Assembly: GCA_922989275.2 (NCBI GenBank)
Contig: OV277863.1
Span: forward strand, 49,396,999 to 49,460,998
Origin: Gari tellinella
Lineage: Eukaryota > Mollusca > Bivalvia > Cardiida > Psammobiidae
Length of the DNA stretch: 64,000 nt
Direction of reading: 5' to 3'
The translations under genes were made by a program, and so were the position numbers. Positions 55,519-64,000 of this stretch are shown piece after piece (positions within the stretch are counted from its first letter, which is position 1; each line of letters starts with the position of its first letter). The notes under the pieces are model-generated. The model did no database searches. It was given only the letters and a program-made list of their open reading frames with translations, and was not told where the DNA came from.

Positions 55519-55984
55519 ATCAACGACTGCGTTATGCATGACAATGGTAATGCAAACGACTCCTTTGGAGCTTTTATATTTTATGTGTATTTAAGAAATA
55601 ATCAATGTCCTGCAGTTGTTAAACGGTTTTCTACAACGGTTGGGAGTAGTGATGCGCAGGAAATGATCACGGAGGCCGAAGACCGCAGAACCTCGATTAT
55701 TTCGATTCTAACATGACTAGCTTAAAAAAATCATAAGAAAAGCAAATGTCTGAGGCTTATTTCCTCTGCTGTTTTCGGCCGAATTACTTTCCTTGTATGG
55801 CTATTACATGTAATCAATATCAGTACGTCATATATAAGAAAAATACAAAATAGTGACTAAATAATTTTTTCTGTCATAGAACCATTTAGTATTAGTAAGA
55901 TTAAATATATCTGAGACAAATCACTAACAAAACATGAAAGAAAAGACATTTTACGTCACACGACTTTTCATTGAAAACTGCGCT
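55517..55984. other. Gene 2 intron, nothing recognised
   Basis: The open frame spanning this on the plus strand is opposite the gene and has no domain. Confidence 0.4.
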
Positions 55985-56268
55985 TAACCGTAGGGTGGGT
56001 ACAGGAAGAGCTTGTTTAAAAGGACTATTTAAACAGCGTGGTAAAACGTCTCAGGTATACCACGATAAGCTTGTTCTATGTTTATAGAGACGAATTCACG
56101 TGCCATGTTAGAATCTTCATTCTAACATGACACGTGAATTCGACTCTATAAACAAAGAACAAATTTACCGTTATATATCAGAACGATAAACAATGACCGG
56201 AAACTGATATACAACGATGTGAGAATAGTCCGGTTACGATGGCTGTTCCCGTGTCCACCCTATGATAA
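55985..56268. mobile_element. Fold-back MITE, about 280 bp
   Basis: CGTAGGGTGGGTACAGGAA at the left and TTCCCGTGTCCACCCTATG at the right are the outer ends. The core at 56071-56162 pairs TTGTTCTATGTTTATAGAGA and CGAATTCACGTG with their inverted copies. Confidence 0.75.
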
Positions 56269-56582
56269 ATCCTATTTTAAGAACGCTCGATTGGAATAAA
56301 TATATGCAAATTTTAAAACGTTTTGCTAATAGTTTTTATGTAGTTGAAATATTTAGGTGATAAATAGTTTATTCAATGTATTTAGGTGTTAAACTTGTTT
56401 AAAGCGGGGGCTTAAAATAAAACTTCAAGACGTTTTAAGATATGATGCCTTTTGAAGGGTGGAATGGAACAGCCATAGAAGGGGAGTACTAATAAAAATA
56501 GTCCGAGGCGGTTGTTCCCCTTTAATACTGAAAACCTAACAGTATAGACCCGGTAAAATTTTAGAATCGAAATAATCTTCTT

Positions 56583-56724
56583 CCATGGTTGCTATGGCCT
56601 CATATACCCACGATTTGTCGTTCTGATGCGCTGCAAATTAACCACTTGGGCCTTCGGCCATCGTGGTTAATTTGCTATGCGCCAGAACTCCAAATCGTGG
56701 TATATAAGGCGATAGTAAACCATG
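56583..56724. repeat. Fold-back, 142 bp
   Basis: CATGGTTGCTATGGCCTCAT, ATACCCACGATTTG and CAAATTAACCAC on the left pair with GTGGTTAATTTG, CAAATCGTGGTATATAAGGC and AACCATG on the right. The loop region is TTGGGCCTTCGGCCAT. Confidence 0.8.
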
Positions 56725-56815
56725 TAGCGAAGATAATTTCTTAATTAATATATCGCTTTTTCGTTTAACTGTGAAACCGTGGTCTTTGTGCATGTTTACG
56801 AGTCGTATGCCTTAC

Positions 56816-57097
56816 CATATGGACGAAGGTTACAAGCATATTTACTACTTCCGTAAATATTGGTCATTGTTAGTGTGTAGTTTCCGAAATCTGTCTATTG
56901 TACAGATGTTATATTTAGAACAGCAAAAGTAGGATAGGTGTACTGCTCTACATTTCCAAGTGGTTGTCCGTCCATGCGTGACCAGTTATAGGTGGGGTAA
57001 GGGTAGCCAATGACGTTTCCAAAAAGGTTTGCCTGTGCACCGAGTGGTGATATTGTAGATTGGCTTCCCGGGTTAACAGGATTAGTCCGAGGAGCAC
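56816..57097 (-). pseudogene. Gene 2 exon: Ig-like domain 3 with in-frame TAG
   Basis: Acceptor TGTCTTTCAG, donor TATG|GTAAGG, 282 nt, phase 1-1. It reads APRTNPVNPGSQSTISPLGA, NLFGNVIGYPYPTYNWSRMD, VLNITSVQ, then TAG at 56895-56897, then TDFGNYTLTMTNIYGSSK. Frame and both splice sites are intact on each side of the stop, so it is a single nonsense change. It would cut the protein before FN3 and the membrane helix. Like gene 1 Ig3 it lacks the Ig cysteines and has GYPYP-Y-W. Confidence 0.82.
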
Positions 57098-57585
57098 CTG
57101 AAAGACATAAAGAAAATGAATTTACCAACATTACTTTCTATTTAACCCATATGATGTTCCGTTATACTATAACGGCTTATGTCAATGCTTACCTTTGGCG
57201 ATACAAAAGTGACAACAGTTAGAACGACGTTAATGATGTCCGTTCAAACATAACTAAACTCAGACACAATGCAATAGCATAAATAAATTGACAGTTTTTG
57301 GAAAAAACTTTGATAATCCATTTAATTTAACTGCCAAACAGTTACGTTTCACTTTTAGTCTATTCAGACACCAATCTGTTTGCATATAGTATACGAGTGT
57401 TAGCATAAACGCCTTTTAGTGGGTAAAATAACATCTCTCTTTTTACTACTTTCAGACGACCACAGTGGAGTAAGCGTTAGCTACAAGAACTACATGATTT
57501 ATTTGGAGCAACTCCGCGTGTCCCCTAGACAAAATGTGCAAACACTTTCCATTTATCGCAACTATGCCTCTGAATACATACTTAC

Positions 57586-57861
57586 ACAGTACAGTGACGT
57601 TCATGCCTCTTGTTGCGTTAGTGTCGTAGTTAAGTTCGTTGCTACCAGTACATATGTACAGTCCATTCTCGTCACATCTCGCTGTAGTATTCGCTATAGT
57701 ACGAGTTGTCACGTTTGTGCTGAAAATGACGTCATGAGTTCGGTTGTTCCGTATCTCCCATATCGGATTAGGATTTCCAACCATTTCGCATATAACAGTC
57801 ACTGTATTATTTTCCATTACACTAACAGGATATACGCTAAACTGTATTATTTCCGCTTCAT
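57586..57861 (-). CDS. Gene 2 exon: Ig domain 2
   Basis: Acceptor ATTTTCTTTCAG, donor CTGT|GTAAGT, 276 nt, phase 1-1. It reads EAEIIQFSVYPVSVMENNTV, TVICEMVGNPNPIWEIRN and DENGLYICTGSNELNYDT. Both Ig cysteines are present (VICEMVGNP, LYICTGSN), unlike gene 1 Ig2. Several NxT sites (NNT, NRT, NVT, NTT, NAT). The junction with Ig3 makes a Cys codon, as in gene 1. Confidence 0.87.
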
Positions 57862-57935
57862 CTGAAAGAAAATACTGAGTTGTCAAGAACAAGAGAATGA
57901 TATGTATGCGATATATCAAATAAGATAAAACACAG

Positions 57936-58175
57936 TACAGCTCACCCTCTATACAACCGCCCTTTGAACAATGATTCCCTCCTTACAAAACCACATGCAG
58001 TTGTTCCCCAAAACAAGACAATTATGTCAAACCTGTTCACGACTGCAATATTTTCTGCTTAAAATTGTCGTCTGCTGTTTTACTCAAAATTACATATCGA
58101 ATATTTTGACAGAAAAAAACCATAATGACGAGTAATAAACAGCTTGAATCCAGATCAGACGCCGCGTTACGTAAA
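57936..58175. mobile_element. MITE family C, left part
   Basis: TACAGCTCACCCTCTATACA, AACCGCC, GTCGTCTGCTGTTTTACTCA and then AAACAGCTTGAATCCAGATC follow the order of 37596-37954. The hairpin is broken and the right end lost. In the Ig1-Ig2 intron. Confidence 0.5.
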
Positions 58176-58345
58176 CGTAGTCAGCTATGATTACGAAATA
58201 GTGAAATGCATACAATATGCTATGCTTCTGAATATTACGCTAACAATGCATCCATATACATTGCACTACATGCACACATTACTTGGGCATTATTCGGTTA
58301 ATATAAATAATTGCTAAATACACGTAGTAATATTGTTCAATCTTT

Positions 58346-58561
58346 TTATTTCTTTCACCCCTGAAACTTTTAATATTCTATGCAAGATTCCGTTGAGTAT
58401 AATCTCTTTTTGGCTATTTACGGTTGTTTGTCACAATGTATTTGCACCTAAACAAATACTCTAGTCAGAGTCTGCACTGTTGCATATACCGATCGAACTT
58501 ATCATAGGTACACACAATTGTCAAGGACGAGTGTAGTCGTCACTTGGGTTCAATGTGTTAT
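58346..58561. mobile_element. Degenerate MITE family D copy
   Basis: TTTCTTTCACCCCTGAAACT, a CAAATACTCTAGTCAGAGTC core and GGGTTCAATGTGTTA match 6592-6840 in order. Confidence 0.5.
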
Positions 58562-58673
58562 TGTGATCACTGAAGAGAAGGCACTGTTTTAGCTAATTGA
58601 GATTGTTAAATCTTCTCCCGATGACAACACACTATTCTCCTCACAGTAATAGTTCTATGCTTCCACGTTTACA

Positions 58674-58812
58674 TTAACGCATTAAGCCCTAGTGACGCAT
58701 GTATGCGTCCTCCACCAAAAGTGTACCAGTGGAGAGTACACATGTCTAATGCAAACAGTGAAGTTCCTGCAGATGCCCTCTAATCAGAGACTTCACTGTT
58801 TTTCATTTTGGA
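58674..58812. mobile_element. Hairpin MITE
   Basis: TTAACGCATTAAGCCCTAGT opens it. The hairpin AAACAGTGAAGTTCC / GAGACTTCACTGTTT lies at about 58754-58801. Confidence 0.5.
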
Positions 58813-59269
58813 ATATTATATAAAAAAAAACCTAAATGGTCTAAAAAGGACCAACCTTTATTGTAAACTGGAAATGTTCATTGAAATTTCAGGGGATAAT
58901 GATTTAACAAGAAATATCCACCATTCAAACATATGTAAATGTGACCAGAATATGACCAGAAAGGAGTTTTCTGATTTCCATTTGTCTTGGACAAACACAT
59001 ATCTTAAAGATCGAAACACAGCTATGGGGAGAATCACAGCAAGGTAGAATATAGTGGATATTTCCTTCATTCTAATTTATCCCTATCCTGTTTTAAGCTG
59101 TTATCCGACCTAAACACTTCCAATGCATATTTTTCAAGTGGTCTTAAAAGACGGCGTAAATGTAATTTAATAACCCGAGCTCTTGTTCAACACACTAGTA
59201 AAATGATTGTTCCAGCGATACTGTTTGTACTTCTTCCAAGCGCAAGTACCAAAATGCCATGAAGAGAGG

Positions 59270-59412
59270 GCTAGACAGAAATAGAGAGAAAGAACGACAG
59301 ACAGACAGGCAGGAAGGGACAGAAGGACAAAGAGAGAAAGGAAAGAGTGAAAGAGACATAAAGACAGAGAGAAATAGAGAGTGGGAAGGGAGAGAGAGAT
59401 AAATATAGACAT
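59270..59412. repeat. GA-rich low-complexity DNA
   Basis: Purine-rich imperfect GAGA/GACAGA repeats. The long open frame across it on the minus strand (serine/leucine/phenylalanine-rich) is intron 1 of gene 2, not coding. Confidence 0.75.
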
Positions 59413-59506
59413 ACAAATACAGAGAAAAGAGTCAAAAGATAGAGATTAAGAGGCGAGTGCGTGAGTAAATGAGTAATAGTAAGATGAGTGTAGTGGACGT
59501 GCTTAC

Positions 59507-59767
59507 ACTGGACGTCAATCATCACTGTCTCTACCGTTCTGTTGTGCTCTGGGTTGGTAGTATTGACACTGTGGCAAGAGTAGTTGCCCGAATCATTACG
59601 GTTAATCTCTGTAAACTCCAGCTTGAGTCCTGTTTGATATGGAACGTTATCGCTGTCTTTTACCCAGTATACCTCCATGTCAGGTGCGACCGTCGCATTG
59701 CACTCGATACTAACATTAACACCTTCCAAAACTTGTTTAGTTAAAAACAATGACTGACCAAAAGCGA
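59507..59767 (-). CDS. Gene 2 exon: Ig domain 1
   Basis: Acceptor TTTATTTTTCAG, donor CCAGT|GTAAGC, 261 nt, phase 1-1. It reads AFGQSLFLTKQVLEGVNVSI, ECNATVAPDMEVYWVKDS and NRNDSGNYSCHSVNTTNPE. Canonical Ig: Cys in VSIECNAT, Trp in VYWVKD, NDSGNYSC before the second Cys. Same phase and place as gene 1 Ig1. NVS, NAT, NDS, NYS and NTT sites suggest heavy glycosylation. Confidence 0.88.
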
Positions 59768-60476
59768 CTGAAAAATAAATTCATACAGAATTCGGTGACT
59801 TTATCAAGCTTTGCCATAGCACAGTGCCAAAAGCAGTGTGTATTCTGCTGATTGTTATGGTTTGTTTAATTTTATGGATACAAAGGTGCAAATGCGATGG
59901 AATAGATATGTAGGTTATTGAGTTCATAAAACAAAGAGTCAATAGAAATTCATGAGTCCCGGCCTTATGTTACAATGCGATCAATGTATCATTACGTCAC
60001 AATCAAAATCAATCAAACATTCTAAATCATCGTTTTGGGCTTTATTGGTTAAATACAATACTCTTTGAGGTGCTCTTGTGAACAATTTTATAGTATTTCT
60101 TTTTTCAATAAATATTGTAAACCTGGTTTATAATTTTGTTGGTAGAAAGTAGCTCCACCGCAAACGAAACAGGTATCCTATAAGAATTGGATTTAACAAT
60201 ATACAACTCAATTCCTATGAAAATTTACCTTGAAACGTAGACCTTACCGTATGGCACATTTGGCCCAGCACACATTTTACTGACTACCTGTAAGTCATAC
60301 TACAAACGTATGAATAAAAGGTAAAAAAAAACAAACTAGAATACGTAGGGTCTGGTGCAAACCAGTCTAGTGGTGCAAATAAAGATTCTTCTTGTCGTGA
60401 ACTATAGGTGCTTAAAAAGAAATAAGAGTAAGACAAAAAAGGTTGTAGAACATGTCTGCTTTACAATAATCCAGCG
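59768..60476. other. Nothing recognised
   Basis: No signal-peptide exon on the minus strand that I can support. Confidence 0.4.
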
Positions 60477-62737
60477 TTAAAGGAAAACGGACAGCTGATG
60501 ACAATATGGTCTTAGATCCTAGATTTTATCCTAAAAGCAACATTCATGAAGGTCCTGCAATTATTACTCATCGATAAGGTACGAAAAAGATCGATTTACT
60601 GCATACAGGTAAGCTATCGCTAATTGGAACGGGCGCCGCCATATTGGCAAAGCTATCATTCGGAACCCTCGATTTTTATCCATTTTGTGACGACACAAAG
60701 GCCTAAACGCTGATTGGCTCTTTCACTCAACCACTGTAACTTGGACGGACATTTCACACTTCGTCAGTAAGGGTAACGGCAAGCTTAATTGAAGGTCGCA
60801 AAAAGATAATAGATAGATGGTATATTCATATTGATTATGATTAACTTGAAAGGTCGTGTAGATCCAGAAACGATCAGAAGCTATCGTTAATCGGCTTAGA
60901 GAAATGTCCGTTCCAATTCCCAGCTATAGAATCTGGGAAAACAATGCTGCGAAATGGCTAACAGTAGAGTATGGCGACATCCATAATACCTTGATTGATG
61001 ATTATAATAATAGGTCTAGATCTACAATAAAAAAAAATCTGATAATCAGTGCGATATTGTGCTGATCTAGACCTAAATGTTGAACTGGCTTAGATCTACC
61101 AACTCGTTTACAAATCAGCATTTTCTAGCTGGTTCGTCTCGGTTTAGGAATTCAACGCTACAGAAATTCTTAATGAAAAAAGTCTCATTACTAGATCAAC
61201 ATATTCTACGGGTATATCTAGATCGGTTTTTTCTTTCTTAATTTAATCATCGCGATTCTCTAGATCCCGATCTGATAGAGCGATCTTACTTGAGTCCAAA
61301 TCCGATTTTGATTGGATCTAGTTTTATCGTTCTTATTTCTGGGTGTAGTTTTACACTCGTCATTTCTGTAGAAAAAAATTCAAACAACTTTTAGATAGGC
61401 CTAAATGAATTTTAATTTAAGATTTAAATTCGAGTTTTATGGTAGACTCTAGCCTTTTTAAAAAAGCAGCATACACATATAGATCAATACAAAACCACAA
61501 GAGCTAGAAGTGTCCAATATTCTTTTTTTCTTTTCTTTTTTTTAAAGATCTTGGCTGTTTTGTTTTGATGTAACCCTTTCCCCCATAAATACGCCTTTTA
61601 ACGCCTTTAATTAATTCTTCATATACTGAAGAAAATAGTTTCAATATCATACTGTCACAAATAAAAATCATAAGAAATATTTTCTATATTTTAGCAGATA
61701 AAAGCTTAAAGCAGGCTGAAAGTATTTTCAACCTGTTTTAGTGGTCACATATTTTCAGAAGTAGAAACAGGGTAAAAGGCTCGTGGCGTGTAATCGCATA
61801 TTTAAGTAGCCAAATTGCTAGCCTGTGTTTAAAATCACAACACCCTGTTTGACAAGTGCGGCTAATTAGATTACGTAATATGGATATTTATGCCCTGCAG
61901 GCCCCTAAAGCTTCTTACTCCTTCACAGAGGGGGTCTTAGGCAGAAAGGGGTTGTGTATAATTATTTCCGGTCCATATCGTACAATTTGCAAGGCAGCTT
62001 AATTGATTAGTGGTTGATGATGAATGTCAGCATAAAATGCGATCTAGATCAAAGCCGCCTGCTGAAATATGTCCTGAATCTGTTTCGATTATGATTTTCA
62101 TAGATCTTTATATAAGCTCAAGATATATAACGATAAGTAAAAAACGACATTGATACAATAAATGAGCACTCGGGTCACGTTATCTAGAGCGTTCAGTTTT
62201 GACCCAGATCAGAATATCAAATACTTTGTTCAGCAGACAATTAATCAGTTTGGATCTTAATCAGACATTGCCAGTCTCAATTGCTAGATGATAAATTGAT
62301 ATTCCACATTTGTCATGTCAATGACTGTGCAAAAAGTTCAGCAACAGTTTGGATCCAACTGAGATATTGAGAAACTCTGTGATTGAAAATCCAAACTAAG
62401 GTTTGAACGTATTGAAAAGCTCATTGAAGAAACTTTTATCCGTGCGAGAGACTGACAAACAGTTAGGACCCAGATCGGAATCAAAACTGACTGTCAGGAA
62501 CAGTTTGGATCCAAATGAGATATTGAGAAACTCTGTGATTGAGACCTGGATGTACGAAAGTTCCCGGATGTTGCGATACCGAGAATAAATGGTCTATTTT
62601 CTAAAAATGTATGTCCGATTGAGGACCAGAACCGATGTTAAACGTCACGGAAAAATCATAACAGACCAGAAAAATAATTTGATCCCCCTTATTTTATTAA
62701 ATAAAAACGTAATACCTCATCCGTTTTGTACTGGATG

Positions 62738-62777
62738 CAGAGACAGTGTATAGCCATATGGCTATACACTGTCTCTG
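62738..62777. repeat. Perfect 40-bp palindrome (copy 2)
   Basis: Same as 46752-46791. Confidence 0.95.
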
Positions 62778-63131
62778 ACTGGATGTTATAAAAATCGGCA
62801 CATGTGTTATCGTCTTTATCTGCTCGTGTTTTAGTCGTAGCCCCGTAAAAAACCGAAGATATCATGGAGCCGATGTTTATGATTAATATTTACGGAAATA
62901 TTAACAGATAAGACTAAATATATCGGAGAAACTTTTTTCGAAAGTCACAGGGCTTCGATGCCTTTATTCACAACCAGTATGCAAATATTATCAAGAGTAT
63001 CCGCGCCCGATTCCGGTGTCCTATGATATTTGCCTGATATACGCTACCTCAAGTATGGCTGGATTAAGCACTAATAGCTCGAAATTTTGATGGTTCTGCT
63101 ATGCACTCATTGTCACCAAGACACCCAATCG

Positions 63132-63332
63132 TCATTTCATTTGTTCTTCAGCAAGTATTAACCTCCTTTGTAGGCATTTATACACAAGTATTGCAGTCGC
63201 AAATTCGTCCGGCGAATGCGCTTTCTCTTCTCCCGACCCGTCGTAGTCTCTGTCTTCTAATATTACATTCTCTGATAATTTAGGATCGAAATCGTAACAC
63301 TGAAGTTCTAAAGTGTTTTTACCTTCCTCCAC
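63132..63332 (-). CDS. Small open frame in the TTAA element (copy 2)
   Basis: Identical 66-codon frame to 47146-47346; same doubts. Confidence 0.3.
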   Translation of the reverse strand: MEEGKNTLELQCYDFDPKLSENVILEDRDYDGSGEEKAHSPDEFATAILVYKCLQRRLILAEEQMK

Positions 63333-63718
63333 ATGCCCAATTTTTCTCAGTATTTCAGTTTATTAATGTTATCGATGTAAATTCCGCGCACTCTACGGCA
63401 TTCCCGGTTAGACTCGCTATAACCGGAAGGTCGCGGAAGGCCTTAGTTACGTCACACAGGTAAACAAAATGGCGGCCCCCATGGTCGCTTGCACAGTCAT
63501 ATATCACAAAGTTTAAACGGCTCTAACTACTTCATTTTTTATTATTTTTCAAAATTTTAAAGGCAGAAGGCGATTTTTTTTCAATATCTTTCATTTAAAA
63601 GATATTTATCACCAGCTGTCCATTTCCCTTTAAGCTGATACATGCGTTTAAAATAATTCAACAGTTATTAACTTATCTTTATATTATATTTACGACAGCA
63701 TAAAGTACAACCTAACTC

Positions 63719-63976
63719 ATCGTAAGCTTGAATGTGGTCCTCTCTCAATGAAACCTTAAAGCGCGTTTACAAACAGTTTGGGTCTTGATCAGACGCCGCA
63801 TTATGCGGCGTCTGGTCAGGGCCTAAGCTGTTTGACACTCGTTTTGAAAGCTCTTAAGTCATACTGCCTTATTTCTAACTTAGAAACGACACTGCAGGCA
63901 ACAAGAATGAAGCAGACGACAATGAAACGATGAATGGGTAAAAATCTTACGAGCAATTTGAGAGTGAAATGGTTAA
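63719..63976. mobile_element. MITE family A copy
   Basis: Hairpin GTTTGGGTCTTGATCAGACG / CGTCTGGTCAGGGCCTAAGC, then GACACTCGTTTTGAAAGC, CTTAGAAACGACACTGCAGG, GAAGCAGACGACAATGAAAC and the end GAGTGAAATGGTTAA. Closest to 40248-40496. Confidence 0.8.
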
Positions 63977-64000
63977 GTGTTCTAACTGTGCTGAACATAT

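Larger units (their letters stand above)
50240..59767 (-). other. Gene 2: Ig-Ig-Ig-FN3-TM membrane protein with a nonsense codon
   Basis: The exon order copies gene 1: Ig1, Ig2, Ig3, FN3 first half, FN3 second half, TM, tail. Joined, the parts give 437 codons plus a stop, with one in-frame TAG in Ig3. The signal-peptide exon is not found between 59767 and the window end. That stretch is partly filled by the second copy of the 3.15 kb transposon, so the exon may lie beyond the edge. This is probably a surface receptor or its pseudogene. Confidence 0.75.
60481..63629. mobile_element. TTAA-flanked 3.15 kb transposon, copy 2
   Basis: Same orientation, length (3149 bp) and TIRs as copy 1, exactly 15986 bp further on. 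TTAA lies at 60477-60480 and 63630-63633, and the outside sequence differs from copy 1. This shows two separate insertions, not a segmental duplication. It lies upstream of the first known exon of gene 2. Confidence 0.92.

Noticed and set aside
55281..55544. RERERE-rich open frame
   Set aside because: Product of the CT/GA microsatellite.
57419..57865. 148-codon plus-strand open frame
   Set aside because: It is the antisense of the gene 2 Ig2 exon, which has clear Ig residues and splice sites.
59271..59506. Hydrophobic Leu/Ser/Phe-rich continuation of the Ig1 frame
   Set aside because: It is downstream of a strong donor and made by a GA-rich repeat; intron, not a membrane domain.
44495..63629. 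Segmental (tandem) duplication as explanation for the 3.15 kb repeat
   Set aside because: The repeat limits coincide with TIRs and TTAA at both sites and flanks differ, so transposition explains it better.
1..64000. CRISPR array or prokaryotic operon
   Set aside because: No regular repeat-spacer pattern and all credible genes have introns.

Overview
This is an animal nuclear genomic window, most likely from a mollusc and plausibly a bivalve. It is AT-rich and has no bacterial-style operons. Its genes are split into short exons with GT/AG introns, and most of the DNA is transposon-derived: MITEs, LINE fragments and TIR transposons. The mollusc/bivalve call rests on overall character and on remembered repeats, such as the 1-811 array with its GGTGAGCT hairpin end; no search was run. 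GENES: two related single-pass membrane proteins with Ig and FN3 domains face each other. The plus-strand gene (12993-24227; 5' end not found) has exons for Ig1, Ig2, Ig3, FN3 first half, FN3 second half, transmembrane segment and a short tail. The minus-strand gene (59767 down to about 50240) has the same order. Almost all junctions are phase 1, so the exons assemble in frame: 410 residues for gene 1 without its signal peptide, and 437 codons for gene 2. Gene 2 has an in-frame TAG inside an otherwise intact Ig3 exon. Between the two genes lie an isolated signal-peptide exon (26706-26793, plus, phase 1 donor) and an orphan FN3 half-exon (33948-34113, minus) very like that of gene 2. This suggests a tandemly duplicated, partly decayed Ig/FN3 family. 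MOBILE DNA: 1-811 is a tandem array ending in a hairpin. 8704-11165 is a 5'-truncated, frameshifted CR1/L2-like LINE on the minus strand; 11452-11765 is a second LINE fragment (RNase H end). 15223-17325 is a TIR element that starts 10 bp after an exon of gene 1 and carries a LINE endonuclease relic. 27952-32527 is a 4.6 kb TIR transposon with a 6-bp AATAAG duplication and a decayed, intron-containing transposase-like gene on the minus strand (GQNKNN, GHTKF, DFAQQ motifs); 32651-33438 is a short relative interrupted by a MITE. 44276-48845 is a TA-flanked TIR element with a 3.15 kb TTAA-flanked element nested inside it, and a nearly identical second copy of the latter lies at 60481-63629. More than twenty MITEs are spread throughout. 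Many are TTAA-flanked, 200-260 bp long, and contain a strong central hairpin built on a GATCAGACGCCG-type stem. OVERALL: the biology is a small cluster of probable cell-surface recognition or adhesion receptors embedded in very active, repeatedly nested DNA transposons. I saw no tRNA, rRNA, CRISPR or other prokaryotic feature.
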